Of a DNA stretch of 64,000 nucleotides, positions 35,735 through 45,107 are shown in pieces. Origin of the DNA: Flavobacterium sp. RSP15 (GTDB lineage: Bacteria > Bacteroidota > Bacteroidia > Flavobacteriales > Flavobacteriaceae); contig NZ_RYDL01000001.1 of the NCBI RefSeq assembly GCF_003968755.1, forward strand, positions 124,001 through 188,000. The letters run 5' to 3'. The notes under the pieces were generated by a model. It saw only the letters and a program-made list of their open reading frames with translations, was not told the DNA's origin and made no database searches. Positions within the stretch are counted from its first letter, which is position 1. Every line of letters begins with the position of its first letter. The translations under genes and the position numbers were made by a program.

Positions 35735-36472
35735 ATGAAAATAATAGCAGTCATTCCCGCACGATACGCCTCTACACGATTTCCTGCCAAACTGATGCAG
35801 GATTTAGGCGGTAAAACGGTAATCTTAAGAACGTATGAAGCAGCTGTAAATACTAAATTATTTGATGCTGTATTTGTAGTAACTGATTCCGATTTAATTT
35901 ATGACGAAATACGTACTCACGGAGGAAACGTTATTCGAAGCATCAAAGAACACGAATCCGGAAGTGATCGAATTGCAGAAGCAATAGAAAATCTTGATGT
36001 TGATATTGTAGTTAATGTACAAGGAGATGAACCTTTTATTGATGCGGAACCTTTAGCTAAAGTGATTGAAGTTTTTAGAAATGATTTGGATAAAAAAGTA
36101 GATTTAGCTTCGTTGATGCGCGAAATCACAAATGAAACCGATATTAATAATCCCAATAATGTAAAAGTTGTAGTGGATCAAAACGAATTTGCATTATACT
36201 TCTCGCGATCCGTTATTCCATATCCTAGAGACAAAAGTGTAGGCGCACGGTACCTGCAACATATTGGTGTTTATGCATTTAGAAAACAGGCGTTATTGGA
36301 TTTTTATAGTTTGCCCATGCAATCATTGGAAGCATCTGAAAAACTGGAGCAATTGCGTTATCTTGAATTTGGGAAACGCATCAAAATGATCGAAACCACT
36401 CATATTGGTATTGGTATTGATACCCCAGAAGATCTAGAAAAAGCAAGGAAAATGTTGAAAATTGAAAGCTAA
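35735..36472 (+). CDS. kdsB: 3-deoxy-manno-octulosonate cytidylyltransferase KdsB
   Basis: A 245-residue cytoplasmic enzyme that activates Kdo with CTP for lipopolysaccharide core synthesis. Seen: [21 protein letters not shown] at the N-terminus, [21 protein letters not shown] and the C-terminal [13 protein letters not shown]. Length matches E. coli KdsB (248). It is convergent with the SpeE-like methyltransferase gene, 13 bases apart. Together with the lpx genes it shows a standard lipopolysaccharide-making cell. Confidence 0.97.
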   Translation: MKIIAVIPARYASTRFPAKLMQDLGGKTVILRTYEAAVNTKLFDAVFVVTDSDLIYDEIRTHGGNVIRSIKEHESGSDRIAEAIENLDVDIVVNVQGDEPFIDAEPLAKVIEVFRNDLDKKVDLASLMREITNETDINNPNNVKVVVDQNEFALYFSRSVIPYPRDKSVGARYLQHIGVYAFRKQALLDFYSLPMQSLEASEKLEQLRYLEFGKRIKMIETTHIGIGIDTPEDLEKARKMLKIES

Positions 36473-36485
36473 AAAATCGTTTTAA

Positions 36486-37151
36486 TTAGGCAATTTTCTC
36501 GATAACAATAAGTTCGTTATGCACTTCAACTCTTGGAATAGTTCTAATTTTAAATTGATTTTTGTAAAATTCGGTCACATATTTTTTATTTCTTTGACTT
36601 TGATTCTCATCTAATAACATCGTATTAAAAAGAATAAAACCATGACTTTTTAAAAGCGAGCAGACCCTATTGGTAAAAAAAGGTTCAAATAAGAAATTAG
36701 GCATTGTAGTGTCCTGAAAAATATCAATGATAATCAAATCGTATTTAGTAGGGGTTTTTAACACAAATACAAAAGCATCCTCAATTACAATTGTAAGATT
36801 TTTTGTTTTATTCAAGTCAAAATAAGCATTGGCTATTGTAATTATTTCAGGATCAATTTCAACACCGGTAATTTTTCCTTTGTATTTTATTTCTTCCACC
36901 AATGTTTTGATGACACTTCCACCTGCAACGCCTAAAACTAAAACATGCTCCATGGACATAATTTTTTTGTATCCAATGTTTTTTAAGCCTAACCTCAGAA
37001 TCCGTTGCAAACTGCCATAGGAATAATTTGTGCTTTGCGAATCCATGACCAGTTCCCCATTTGTCCAAGTCACCTCAATCGATTTGCTCAAAGCAGATTT
37101 GGTTTGATAAATAGTTAAAGGAATTATGTAGCTGAATATTTTTTTTAGCAT
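36486..37151 (-). CDS. SpeE-like SAM-dependent methyltransferase-fold protein
   Basis: A 221-residue protein resembling the Rossmann domain of spermidine synthase: GVAGGSVIKTLVEE, VEIDPEIITIANAYF and a DLIIIDIFQD segment. The N-terminal beta domain is short, and the acidic residues that hold putrescine in true SpeE cannot be clearly placed. It may be an aminopropyltransferase or, more likely, a methyltransferase of the spermidine synthase-like group. It is divergent from the acyltransferase at 37214 with 62 bases between. Confidence 0.7.
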   Translation of the reverse strand: MLKKIFSYIIPLTIYQTKSALSKSIEVTWTNGELVMDSQSTNYSYGSLQRILRLGLKNIGYKKIMSMEHVLVLGVAGGSVIKTLVEEIKYKGKITGVEIDPEIITIANAYFDLNKTKNLTIVIEDAFVFVLKTPTKYDLIIIDIFQDTTMPNFLFEPFFTNRVCSLLKSHGFILFNTMLLDENQSQRNKKYVTEFYKNQFKIRTIPRVEVHNELIVIEKIA

Positions 37152-37213
37152 TAGTCACTGTTTTACCCAAAAATAAGATATTAATTATTTATTTTGTACG
37201 AAAGCAAGCAAGA

Positions 37214-37768
37214 ATGAAGAAAAAATTATACAAATGGATATTTACCAGACTAATGAGTTGGAAAGTAGTGGGTAGTATTGATCCCAATATCACGAAATGT
37301 GTCATGATGGTTCTGCCACACACCAGCGCTCATGATTTTTATTTAGGGATTTTTATCAGAGGAATAACCGGTTTACAAATGAATTGGGTAGGCAAAAAGG
37401 AGTTATTCCGTTTTCCTTTGGGATTTTATTTTCGATACATGGGTGGAGAACCGCTTGATAGGACAGGAGGGTTGAATAAAGTGGATACTATTGCGGCTAT
37501 TTTTCAAAGAAAAAAGGTTTTTCGTCTGGCAGTAGCTCCGGAAGGAACCCGTAAAAAAATTAGCGAACTTAAAACAGGATTTTATTATATCGCTTTAAAA
37601 GCAAAGGTTCCTGTAATTCCTATTGCATTTGATTTTGGAAAAAAAGAAATTAATTTAGGAAAACCTGTTTTTCCTTCGGGAGATATTGAGGCTGATATAA
37701 CCGTTTTGAAAAAACATTTTATTGGAGTAAAGGGTAAAATTCCAGAACTGGGATACTCATTTGAATAA
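37214..37768 (+). CDS. PlsC-like 1-acylglycerol-3-phosphate O-acyltransferase family protein
   Basis: A 184-residue acyltransferase. The catalytic HX4D box is PHTSAHDFY near residue 35, the glycerophosphate-binding segment is APEGTRKK near residue 115, and KAKVPVIPIAF follows. It lacks an obvious membrane anchor and is shorter than PlsC (about 245), as in the small Bacteroidota acyltransferases. It may act on lysophosphatidic acid or on another membrane lipid. Confidence 0.85.
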   Translation: MKKKLYKWIFTRLMSWKVVGSIDPNITKCVMMVLPHTSAHDFYLGIFIRGITGLQMNWVGKKELFRFPLGFYFRYMGGEPLDRTGGLNKVDTIAAIFQRKKVFRLAVAPEGTRKKISELKTGFYYIALKAKVPVIPIAFDFGKKEINLGKPVFPSGDIEADITVLKKHFIGVKGKIPELGYSFE

Positions 37769-37847
37769 CTCTTAAAAAAAACTTAAAAATGTTAAAACCA
37801 ATATAATTGATTTTTCGTAAGTGTATTAAAACTCTAAAACATACAAC

Positions 37848-38849
37848 ATGAAACATTTAGTTATTAGTACCACATTTTTAGTTTTATTTTTCGCTTCATG
37901 CGATAATAATGACTCTGATACTAGCCCGGCAGAATTAAATTTGGTGACATCCAGCAATACCTCTGGGAAAATTACGCTGACCAATTTATTAGCTACATCA
38001 CCAATGGTCAAATCGTTTGCCATTGCTTCTTTGGATGCTGAAGGAGTTTCATACGATGCCGAAACCGATGCAGTCACTATCGCTTCAAGAACCAACAATC
38101 AACTAGAAACCTATTCCGGAATAAAAACAGCATTTACAGCCGGATCAACTAGTTTAAGTGTTGCATTAAGCAGTGCAACTGGGGAATTTACAAATGCCAG
38201 AGAAACCGCTGTTTCAGGTAACTTAGTTGTAGTAGCCCAAGACCAATTGGCATCTAATGGCCTAATCAACAAGCTTTTTGTTTATCAAAAAAGTACCACA
38301 GGCTTTTCTTTGATAAAAACCTTTACTACTACATTTAAACTTTGGGGAATACACATCGATGGTGCTGATTTGTATGCAGTAGCGGATCTGACTGGTGATC
38401 TTGTACAGTTCAAAAATTTTATGACTACTGTTTCGGGTACAATTACGGCAACTAAGCGTGTGACTATTGCAGGGTTGATTCGTACTCATGGGATTACATA
38501 TTCTCCAGCAGATGATGTTATGATTTTAACAGATGTTGCCAGTGCCGCTTCGGCCACTGATGGTGGACTAATTATAATTAAAAATTTCTCAACTGTTTTC
38601 GCTTCAACTGCTGCTGCGGGAACAATTGCAGTAACGAATCAAGTACGGATTTATGGTTCTAATTCACTTTTAGGCAATCCTGTGGATGTGGCTTATGACA
38701 GCGTTACAAAAAACATATATGTTGCTGAAAGATTAAATGCAGGAGGACAAGTGCTAACGTATAGTTTTCCTGTTGCTTCGGGTGATTTTGCTCCCGTAAA
38801 TGCGAGAGCGGAAGCGGGTGTAACGTCAATTTTTGTATTAAGAAGATAG
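37848..38849 (+). CDS. Lipoprotein, predicted beta-propeller-like, unknown function
   Basis: A 333-residue lipoprotein with lipobox cysteine C18 (FFASC). The rest is rich in Ser, Thr, Ala and Val with repeating units such as GVSYDAETDAVTIASR, GITYSPADDVMILTDVA and DVAYDSVTKNIYVAER, spaced like blades of a propeller. I do not recognise a named family. It is probably anchored in the outer membrane or facing the periplasm. It is single and ends at a bidirectional terminator. Confidence 0.75.
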   Translation: MKHLVISTTFLVLFFASCDNNDSDTSPAELNLVTSSNTSGKITLTNLLATSPMVKSFAIASLDAEGVSYDAETDAVTIASRTNNQLETYSGIKTAFTAGSTSLSVALSSATGEFTNARETAVSGNLVVVAQDQLASNGLINKLFVYQKSTTGFSLIKTFTTTFKLWGIHIDGADLYAVADLTGDLVQFKNFMTTVSGTITATKRVTIAGLIRTHGITYSPADDVMILTDVASAASATDGGLIIIKNFSTVFASTAAAGTIAVTNQVRIYGSNSLLGNPVDVAYDSVTKNIYVAERLNAGGQVLTYSFPVASGDFAPVNARAEAGVTSIFVLRR

Positions 38850-38880
38850 ATTTTTGTTTTCAAAAATGCTTTTTTAATCG

Positions 38881-38914
38881 ATAACCCCAATTCTAAAATA
38901 AGAATTGGGGTTAT
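38881..38914. terminator. Bidirectional terminator, 14-pair perfect stem
   Basis: ATAACCCCAATTCT (38881-38894) pairs fully with 38901-38914 around a 6-base loop. It separates the convergent lipoprotein and XRE genes. Confidence 0.88.
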
Positions 38915-38918
38915 TTAT

Positions 38919-39395
38919 TTAATTTGGAACATAACTCTTGAAAGAACCATTTTTATAAAAGATAACAATGGTGTCAATTTCAGAAGCAACAGATTCACTA
39001 GGACTATTTATTGGATCACTTTTTTTAGTTTCCAATGCAGGAATCAAAACAGTATTTTTTAGTTCAGAAAATAAATTCTTAGGGATTATATGATCACTGG
39101 CCGGAGCAGGAATATTTTGTTCAGGGACCTGATTAATAATTCTTTCTCTAGTGTTAAACTCTTCTGCGTTTTTCGGAAAGGTTCCTTTTCCATTCAGAAT
39201 CCAATACAAATCAACATCAGGAAAAACATCTAAAATTTTAAGTATAAAATCCAAGCTTGGTTTGTTTCTCCCAGAAAGCAGGTGAGACAGGCTGGAGCGT
39301 TGGACACCAATTTTATCAGCAAAAGAAGAGGCATTTAAATTGTAGTAGTCCAGTATAATCTCTAACCTTTTTATAAAGTCTTCTATGTTTACCAT
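38919..39395 (-). CDS. XRE-family helix-turn-helix transcriptional regulator
   Basis: A 158-residue DNA-binding protein. The Cro/C1-type domain spans residues about 5-65: FADKIGVQRSSLSHLLSGRNKPSLDFILKI with the usual DVDLYWILNGKGTFPK ending. The C-terminal part is low in known motifs and has no peptidase domain. It is divergent from the M14 carboxypeptidase gene, and the intergenic region carries four TTTAC-N4-GTAAA-like palindromes, one over its own start codon and one over its -7 element, so autoregulation is likely. Confidence 0.85.
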   Translation of the reverse strand: MVNIEDFIKRLEIILDYYNLNASSFADKIGVQRSSLSHLLSGRNKPSLDFILKILDVFPDVDLYWILNGKGTFPKNAEEFNTRERIINQVPEQNIPAPASDHIIPKNLFSELKNTVLIPALETKKSDPINSPSESVASEIDTIVIFYKNGSFKSYVPN

Positions 39396-39401
39396 TGTAA
39401 A
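39388..39401. promoter_or_regulatory. Operator copy 1, over the XRE start codon
   Basis: TTTAC CATT GTAAA; the start codon (39393-39395, minus) lies in the spacer. Confidence 0.6.
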
Positions 39402-39420
39402 TTAATATAAAAATTAACTA

Positions 39421-39434
39421 GTTACAAATGTAAT
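39421..39434. promoter_or_regulatory. Operator copy 2, over the XRE -7 element
   Basis: GTTAC AAAT GTAAT with a perfect 4-base core each side. Read on the minus strand, it contains TACATTTG (39425-39432), the XRE gene's own TAnnTTTG. Confidence 0.6.
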
Positions 39435-39653
39435 CAAAAGAAGCTTACGTTTCAAAATTAAAGTTGTAAAATGTATTTAAAAAGTGAAAATAACTAAAGT
39501 TAAACTATTAATAAATACACTCAAATTATTGATAATAAATATTTTAAGTATTATAAAATAAATTAGTAACAATTGTTAACATTTACCGAATTTTCTAACT
39601 GGCTTAACTGGCGAAAAGTGTTTACAGTATTGAAATATGCTTTGTTTTAAATG
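39435..39653. other. Central part of the XRE/M14 intergenic region
   Basis: Very AT-rich sequence between operator copies 2 and 3 (the whole gap is 310 bases). It contains AACAATTGTTAAC-type short palindromes but no ORF. Confidence 0.4.
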
Positions 39654-39667
39654 TTTACAAATGTAAA
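39654..39667. promoter_or_regulatory. Operator copy 3, upstream of the M14 promoter
   Basis: TTTAC AAAT GTAAA, perfect 5-base arms, at about the -33 position of the M14 promoter; its centre is 24 bases from copy 4. Confidence 0.65.
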
Positions 39668-39677
39668 TACAAAGATG

Positions 39678-39691
39678 TTTACTTTTGTAAA
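39678..39691 (+). promoter_or_regulatory. Operator copy 4, over the M14 -7 element
   Basis: TTTAC TTTT GTAAA, perfect arms. It contains TACTTTTG (39680-39687), the -7 element of the M14 gene, 18 bases before its start. Confidence 0.65.
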
Positions 39692-39705
39692 TCAAATAAA
39701 ATGGT

Positions 39706-40860
39706 ATGAATTTAGAAGAATTATTCGATCAGTTTAAGGAAGAATCCGTTCGTGGACGGTACGTCACTTTAACATCAATCGAGCCTTTGTTGCAAAAATT
39801 AAACACGAACAATCAACTTCAAATTATAGGAAAATCAGTTCTTGGAAAATCTATTTATTCGTATGAAATTGGAAAAGGAAAAACGAAAATTTTTCTGTGG
39901 TCCCAAATGCACGGAAATGAAAGTACAACTACAAAAGCGCTATTCGATTTTTTTAATGTACTGCATAGTGGTTCTGCATTAGCACACCAATTATTAGACT
40001 TCTTTACTTTTTACACCATTCCGATGTTGAATCCTGACGGTGCAACATTATACACAAGAGAAAACGCCAATAAAGTTGATTTAAATCGCGATTCGCAAGC
40101 GCTGACACAACCAGAAAGCAAGCTGTTAAGGGCAGCTTTTGATTCCTTTGAGCCTGATTATTGTTTTAACCTGCATGATCAGCGTACTATTTTTGGTGTA
40201 GATGATACCGGAAAACCTGCAACAGTATCTTTTTTAGCACCTTCCTATAATGAAAATCGAGATATAAATGAATCTAGGTTGAAAGCGATCAACTTGATTG
40301 CCGGAATAAATGAGGATCTCCAGCGTTATCTTCCCAATCAGATTGGGCGTTTTGATGATTCGTTTAATATAAATTGCATTGGAGACACGTTTCAGTTTTT
40401 AGGAGTGCCCACTTTATTGTTTGAAGCGGGTCATTTTGAGAATGATTATCAAAGGGAAGAAACACGAAAATACGTTTTTATGAGTTTAATTTCAAGTTTT
40501 AGGATACTCTCCGAAAACGTTATAGTTGATAATGGAATTGACAAATATTTGAGTATTTCTCAGAATAAAGTCGTTTTTTATGATTTTATGTATAAAAACA
40601 TCAAAATAAATTATGATGGTATCGAAATTATCACCAATTTTGCAGCACAATACAAAGAAGAGTTAATTGAAAATCAGGTCTGTTTTAATGCCTATGTTTC
40701 ACAAATAGGCGATTTAGAGGATTATTATGGTCATTTCGAATATGATGCTAAAGGAGCTTTATACAAAGATGGTTATAATGATATTCCTAAATTAAATCAA
40801 AAAGCTGATTTTTATTTAGATAATAACATGAAATTTGTTAACGGAATGATAAAAATATAA
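39706..40860 (+). CDS. M14-family zinc carboxypeptidase
   Basis: A 384-residue metallopeptidase. The zinc ligands His and Glu are in SQMHGNESTTTKAL near residue 70, followed by NPDG and LNRDSQAL (substrate carboxylate binding) and the second His in FNLHDQRTIFG; the catalytic Glu fits LLFEAGHFEND. No signal peptide is seen, so it is probably cytoplasmic and processes peptides or murein fragments. It is divergent from the XRE regulator, with two operator-like palindromes in its promoter, and is likely that regulator's target. Confidence 0.87.
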   Translation: MNLEELFDQFKEESVRGRYVTLTSIEPLLQKLNTNNQLQIIGKSVLGKSIYSYEIGKGKTKIFLWSQMHGNESTTTKALFDFFNVLHSGSALAHQLLDFFTFYTIPMLNPDGATLYTRENANKVDLNRDSQALTQPESKLLRAAFDSFEPDYCFNLHDQRTIFGVDDTGKPATVSFLAPSYNENRDINESRLKAINLIAGINEDLQRYLPNQIGRFDDSFNINCIGDTFQFLGVPTLLFEAGHFENDYQREETRKYVFMSLISSFRILSENVIVDNGIDKYLSISQNKVVFYDFMYKNIKINYDGIEIITNFAAQYKEELIENQVCFNAYVSQIGDLEDYYGHFEYDAKGALYKDGYNDIPKLNQKADFYLDNNMKFVNGMIKI

Positions 40861-40936
40861 TATTTACGTCTTTTTGTTGTTTTTATGTATATTTTTATAC
40901 TTTGTTATAGTAATTAATAATATTAATTAAAGAATT

Positions 40937-41416
40937 ATGAGTAAGTTTCGTTTAGATGAAGTAGATCACCAGATTTTAGATATGTTGATAGACAACACAA
41001 GAGTTCCATTTACGGATATTGCAAAAAAATTATTGATTTCAGCAGGAACTGTGCATGTTAGAGTAAAAAAAATGGAAGATGCCGGTATTATCATGGGATC
41101 CTCATTAGTGCTTGATTATGATAAATTAGGCTATTCTTTTATTGCTTATGTTGGTGTTTTTCTAAATAATACGTCTCAAACAAAGTTTGTTTTAGAGCGT
41201 ATCAATGAAATTCCATTTGTAACTGTAGCCTCAGTCACCACTGGAAAATTTAATATTTTTTGTAAAATTAGAGCTAAAGATACCAAGCATGCAAAAGATG
41301 TGATCTTTATGATTGATGATATTGATGGTGTTTATAGAACCGAAACAATGATTTCCCTTGAGGAAAGTATAAATGATAAGAAGCGTTTGATGCATACTAT
41401 TTTCAAAAATATGTAA
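40937..41416 (+). CDS. Lrp/AsnC-family transcriptional regulator
   Basis: A 159-residue regulator. The N-terminal HTH is in residues about 5-60 (DEVDHQILDMLIDNTRVPF, ISAGTVHVRVKKMEDAGII), and the C-terminal RAM ligand domain follows (VGVFLNNTSQTKFVLERINEIPFV). Such proteins sense amino acids. It lies 76 bases after the M14 gene on the same strand and could be co-transcribed with it, and it ends at its own terminator. Confidence 0.92.
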   Translation: MSKFRLDEVDHQILDMLIDNTRVPFTDIAKKLLISAGTVHVRVKKMEDAGIIMGSSLVLDYDKLGYSFIAYVGVFLNNTSQTKFVLERINEIPFVTVASVTTGKFNIFCKIRAKDTKHAKDVIFMIDDIDGVYRTETMISLEESINDKKRLMHTIFKNM

Positions 41417-41446
41417 TTACTCTTGAATGCACTATATTATAAATAT

Positions 41447-41476
41447 AACCTCAAGTTAGTTCTTGAGGTTTTTTTA
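41447..41476 (+). terminator. Intrinsic terminator after the Lrp gene
   Basis: AACCTCAAG (41447-41455) pairs with CTTGAGGTT (41462-41470); 6-base loop, then T-run. Confidence 0.88.
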
Positions 41477-41509
41477 TGAAAAATTAACTAAACCAACTAC
41501 AACAAAATT

Positions 41510-44095
41510 ATGTACACACTACCCAAACTTGAACGTTTTAATCAAGATGTCCTCTCTAAATATCACATTTACAATAGTGTTTTTATAACATTGCCATTTC
41601 ACTCCATAGATAATACGGGAGCTTTACTTCCTTTGTTTACAGATATTTGTGATACAGGATTTAAAAAGCAAGAAACTCCAAAAGAAATTTTTGATTTTTT
41701 TGCCAAAAGATATTTACATGATCCTTCAGAAACAGAAAAAATTGATATTATGTTTCGTTTTATTCAATATATCGAACGCCAAATTGTTTTGTTTGATGCT
41801 ATTGAAGATGCTGCTTTTCCGGTTGTTAATAATATGGAAGGACGAGGATCTTTGAGAGATATCAAAGAAAAATCAGATGCGAAAGACAAGGAAGAGGAAT
41901 TGATTGCTTTTCTGGAGGATTTCAATGTAAGGACAGTTTTGACGGCGCATCCGACGCAATTTTATCCCGGAGCAGTTCTTGGAATAATTACTGATTTGAC
42001 CGAAGCGATTCGGAAAAATAACTTACTTGCAATTAAACAGTTACTGGCTCAATTAGGAAAAACACCTTTTATTCAAAACGAAAAACCAAATCCTTTTGAC
42101 GAAGCAGTAAGTTTGATCTGGTATCTTGAAAATGTTTTTTATCAAACTTCAGGCGAGATCGTACAGTATTTGCAAAAAAACATTTTTAACGGCAATTCCA
42201 TAAAGAATCCTTTGATTAAACTTGGATTTTGGCCAGGCGGCGACCGTGATGGAAATCCATTTGTGACTACTGAAATAACGCTAAAAGTAGCTGAACGTTT
42301 GCGAACCTCCATTTTAAAGTGTTATTATATCGAAATTAGGAATTTAAAAAGAAAGCTAACCTTTTCAGGAGTAAATACTTTAGTGACTGAACTGGAACAA
42401 AAACTTTATAGATCTGTGTTTTATTCTACAGGAGAAATTTTCATTACTTTAGATGAATTCAAATCACAATTAAATAAAATTAAACAAATAATTATCGACC
42501 AGCATCAATCGTTATATTTGGATGAATTGGACGCACTTTTAATAAAAGTGAATTTATTTGGATTTCATTTTGCGTCATTAGACATACGTCAGAACAGTAA
42601 AATTCATGATGCTGTGTTTAAAGATATAGTGGATTTTTATTTAAAAACAAATCCCTCTGTTTTTCCGAAAAATTATTTTGAATTAACAGAACAGGAGAAA
42701 TTTACGATTTTAGGAAATGTAAGTGGGAATCTTGATGCTACTGTGTTTTCAAATGAAATGTCGCGTTTGACAATCGAATCCATTCAAACGATAAAAACAA
42801 TTCAGGAAAAAAACGGAGAATTTGGCGCTAACCGGTACATTATCAGTAATAATGAAAGTGCACTTAATGTTATGGAGACCTTTGCGTTATTTCGTTTGAG
42901 CAATTGGGAAAATCCTCCCGTTGATATTATTCCGCTTTTTGAATCGGTTAATGATTTGCAAAATGCACATGCTATCATGGAAAAATTATATACTAATCCT
43001 GGTTATGCGAAACATTTAACGAACAGAGATAATAAGCAAACCATCATGCTTGGTTTTTCTGACGGTACAAAAGACGGAGGATATTTGATGGCGAATTGGA
43101 GTATTTACAAGGCCAAAGAAGAACTTACTACAATTTCCAGAAAATATGGTGTAAAAGTAATTTTCTTTGATGGTCGAGGCGGTCCACCAGCGCGTGGCGG
43201 AGGGAAAACACATAAGTTCTATGCTTCATTGGGGCCTAATATTGAAAATAACGAAATTCAGGTTACTGTACAAGGTCAAACGATTAGTTCTAATTTTGGG
43301 ACTTTGGATTCATGTCGCTACAATTTAGAAAATTTATTGAGTGCCGGCGTAACCAATCAGGTTTTCAGCAAAGGTCAAAATGAATTGACTTTGGACGAAA
43401 AAAACATAATGGATCAATTAGCTGGTTTAGGATATGAGAAATATTTAAGCTTTAAAAATCATCCAAAATTTATTCCTTATTTGGAGCAAATGAGTACACT
43501 AAAATATTATGCGAAAACAAATATTGGAAGCCGCCCTTCTAAGAGGAGTAAATCAGAACATTTAGATTTTGCTGATTTACGCGCAATTCCTTTTGTAGGT
43601 TCTTGGAGCCAATTGAAGCAAAATGTACCCGGATTTTTTGGTGTAGGTACGGCGCTAAAACATTTTGAAGATACTGATCAGTGGGATAAAGTTCAGGATT
43701 TATATGATAATTCGTTGTTCGTTAAAACCTTGTTAGAAAATAGTATGATGTCATTGGCCAAATCATTTTTCCCTTTGACTGCTTACATGAGGAAAGATCC
43801 CGAATTTGGAACATTTTGGCAAATTATTTATGATGAATTTTTAGAAACAAAAAGATTACTTTTGAAAATTGCAGGTCATAAAGAGCTTATGGAAAATTAT
43901 CCTGATGGTAAAGCATCTATACAAATTAGAGAACGTATAGTATTGCCATTGTTAACAATACAACAATATGCTTTATTGCGTATCAATGAATTAAATAAAG
44001 AAAACACTCCCGACGAAAGTTTGATAAAAGTATATGAAAAAATTGTAACTCGTTCTCTTTTTGGAAATACTAATGCCAGTAGAAACTCTGCTTAA
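41510..44095 (+). CDS. ppc: Phosphoenolpyruvate carboxylase
   Basis: An 861-residue enzyme fixing bicarbonate onto PEP to make oxaloacetate. Seen: the catalytic histidine motif LTAHPTQFYPGA near residue 148, GFWPGGDRDGNPFVT near residue 243, and the glycine-rich loop FFDGRGGPPARGGGKTH near residue 555. It is slightly shorter than E. coli Ppc (883), and the usual GRGGSxGRGG loop reads GRGGPPARGG, a small variation in the mobile loop. The C-terminus NTNASRNSA keeps a near-canonical RNTG-like end. DinB follows after 10 bases. Confidence 0.95.
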   Translation: MYTLPKLERFNQDVLSKYHIYNSVFITLPFHSIDNTGALLPLFTDICDTGFKKQETPKEIFDFFAKRYLHDPSETEKIDIMFRFIQYIERQIVLFDAIEDAAFPVVNNMEGRGSLRDIKEKSDAKDKEEELIAFLEDFNVRTVLTAHPTQFYPGAVLGIITDLTEAIRKNNLLAIKQLLAQLGKTPFIQNEKPNPFDEAVSLIWYLENVFYQTSGEIVQYLQKNIFNGNSIKNPLIKLGFWPGGDRDGNPFVTTEITLKVAERLRTSILKCYYIEIRNLKRKLTFSGVNTLVTELEQKLYRSVFYSTGEIFITLDEFKSQLNKIKQIIIDQHQSLYLDELDALLIKVNLFGFHFASLDIRQNSKIHDAVFKDIVDFYLKTNPSVFPKNYFELTEQEKFTILGNVSGNLDATVFSNEMSRLTIESIQTIKTIQEKNGEFGANRYIISNNESALNVMETFALFRLSNWENPPVDIIPLFESVNDLQNAHAIMEKLYTNPGYAKHLTNRDNKQTIMLGFSDGTKDGGYLMANWSIYKAKEELTTISRKYGVKVIFFDGRGGPPARGGGKTHKFYASLGPNIENNEIQVTVQGQTISSNFGTLDSCRYNLENLLSAGVTNQVFSKGQNELTLDEKNIMDQLAGLGYEKYLSFKNHPKFIPYLEQMSTLKYYAKTNIGSRPSKRSKSEHLDFADLRAIPFVGSWSQLKQNVPGFFGVGTALKHFEDTDQWDKVQDLYDNSLFVKTLLENSMMSLAKSFFPLTAYMRKDPEFGTFWQIIYDEFLETKRLLLKIAGHKELMENYPDGKASIQIRERIVLPLLTIQQYALLRINELNKENTPDESLIKVYEKIVTRSLFGNTNASRNSA

Positions 44096-44105
44096 ACAAT
44101 AAAAA

Positions 44106-44621
44106 ATGAAATTATCACAATTGCCCACAAACGAATATGCCTCTTTTTATTCTCCGTATTTAAATGCTTTGGGAGACGTAACTTTGATGGAAGAATTAGA
44201 AATTTCCTTGCATGATTTTATCCGTTTCGTACAAAATATCCCAATGGATAAATTTGATTATAGATATGAGCAAGGGAAGTGGAATATCAAGGAAATTATT
44301 CAGCATGTAATTGATACGGAGCGCATATTTGCCTATCGTGCGTTGCGCATTTCCAGAAATGACCAAACAGCTTTGCCTGGTTTTGATGAAAATGATTATG
44401 TAAATAATACTGAAGCTGCCAATAGAAGTATTCAGGATTTACTGACTGAATTTTCAGCTGTTCGACATTCGAATTTATTTCTTTTTAAAAGTTTATCAGA
44501 TGAACAATTAATGAGGATTGGAACTGCCTCAAATACTGCTGTATCGGTTCGTGCGATTGGTTTTATTATGATTGGACATCAAAAACATCATCAAAAAGTT
44601 TTTGAAGAAAGGTACTTATAA
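44106..44621 (+). CDS. DinB-family putative metal-dependent hydrolase
   Basis: A 171-residue four-helix-bundle protein. The three metal-binding histidines of DinB/YfiT proteins are visible: IIQHVIDTERIFAYR near residue 65 and GHQKHHQKVFEERY at the C-terminus. Role unproven in the family (thiol transfer or stress response). It starts 10 bases after ppc, so it probably shares its transcript. It is convergent with the DNA glycosylase gene (1 base apart). Confidence 0.85.
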   Translation: MKLSQLPTNEYASFYSPYLNALGDVTLMEELEISLHDFIRFVQNIPMDKFDYRYEQGKWNIKEIIQHVIDTERIFAYRALRISRNDQTALPGFDENDYVNNTEAANRSIQDLLTEFSAVRHSNLFLFKSLSDEQLMRIGTASNTAVSVRAIGFIMIGHQKHHQKVFEERYL

Positions 44622-44622
44622 A

Positions 44623-45099
44623 TTATTGAAAACAAGTTGACCAAATTTTTAATTTGTTTTCAAAAGACATGGTATTGGCAGGACTTGTGGAAGGCATCAT
44701 ATAATACGTGATGCCTTTTATTTGACCAAATTTTTTCAAAAAGTATTTATGACTTTCTTTTCCGTTAAAAATAATTTTTGTGATGCCGGGAAATTCTTTA
44801 AACAATGTTTCAAAATCATTTTCTTTTTGGTTTTTGATGTGAATATCCAAGCTTCCTTTTCTTTCGCAATTTTCTAAAACATCCCATAATCCAATTTTAT
44901 TCCTTTGCAGTAATTCAATCTTTTTTTCGAAGATTTCAGCTATTGGTAAATTATTTAACAGCGTGTACATAATTTTCCAGAAATGATTTCTTTGGTGTGC
45001 ATAATATTCCTGCTTTTCTAATGACGCAATACCTGGCATAGTTCCCAAAATCAAAATTTCAGTTTCAGAATTTATAAAAGGCGGAAAGGAATGTATCAT
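44623..45099 (-). CDS. DNA-deoxyinosine glycosylase-like (uracil-DNA glycosylase superfamily)
   Basis: A 158-residue protein with the ILGTMPGIASLEKQEYYAHQRNHFWKIM segment, in which GTMPG and the following YYAHQRNHFW are hallmarks of hypoxanthine/uracil glycosylases, and the second motif MMPSTSPANTM near the C-terminus. It would remove deaminated purines such as hypoxanthine from DNA. It lies 8 bases after recQ on the same strand, a DNA-repair pair. Confidence 0.82.
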   Translation of the reverse strand: MIHSFPPFINSETEILILGTMPGIASLEKQEYYAHQRNHFWKIMYTLLNNLPIAEIFEKKIELLQRNKIGLWDVLENCERKGSLDIHIKNQKENDFETLFKEFPGITKIIFNGKESHKYFLKKFGQIKGITYYMMPSTSPANTMSFENKLKIWSTCFQ

Positions 45100-45107
45100 A
45101 GTAGGTT

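Noticed and set aside
36486..37151. Calling the SpeE-like protein spermidine synthase and joining it with speA in one pathway
   Set aside because: The substrate-binding N-terminal domain and acidic residues cannot be placed, and the gene is 12 kb away from speA.
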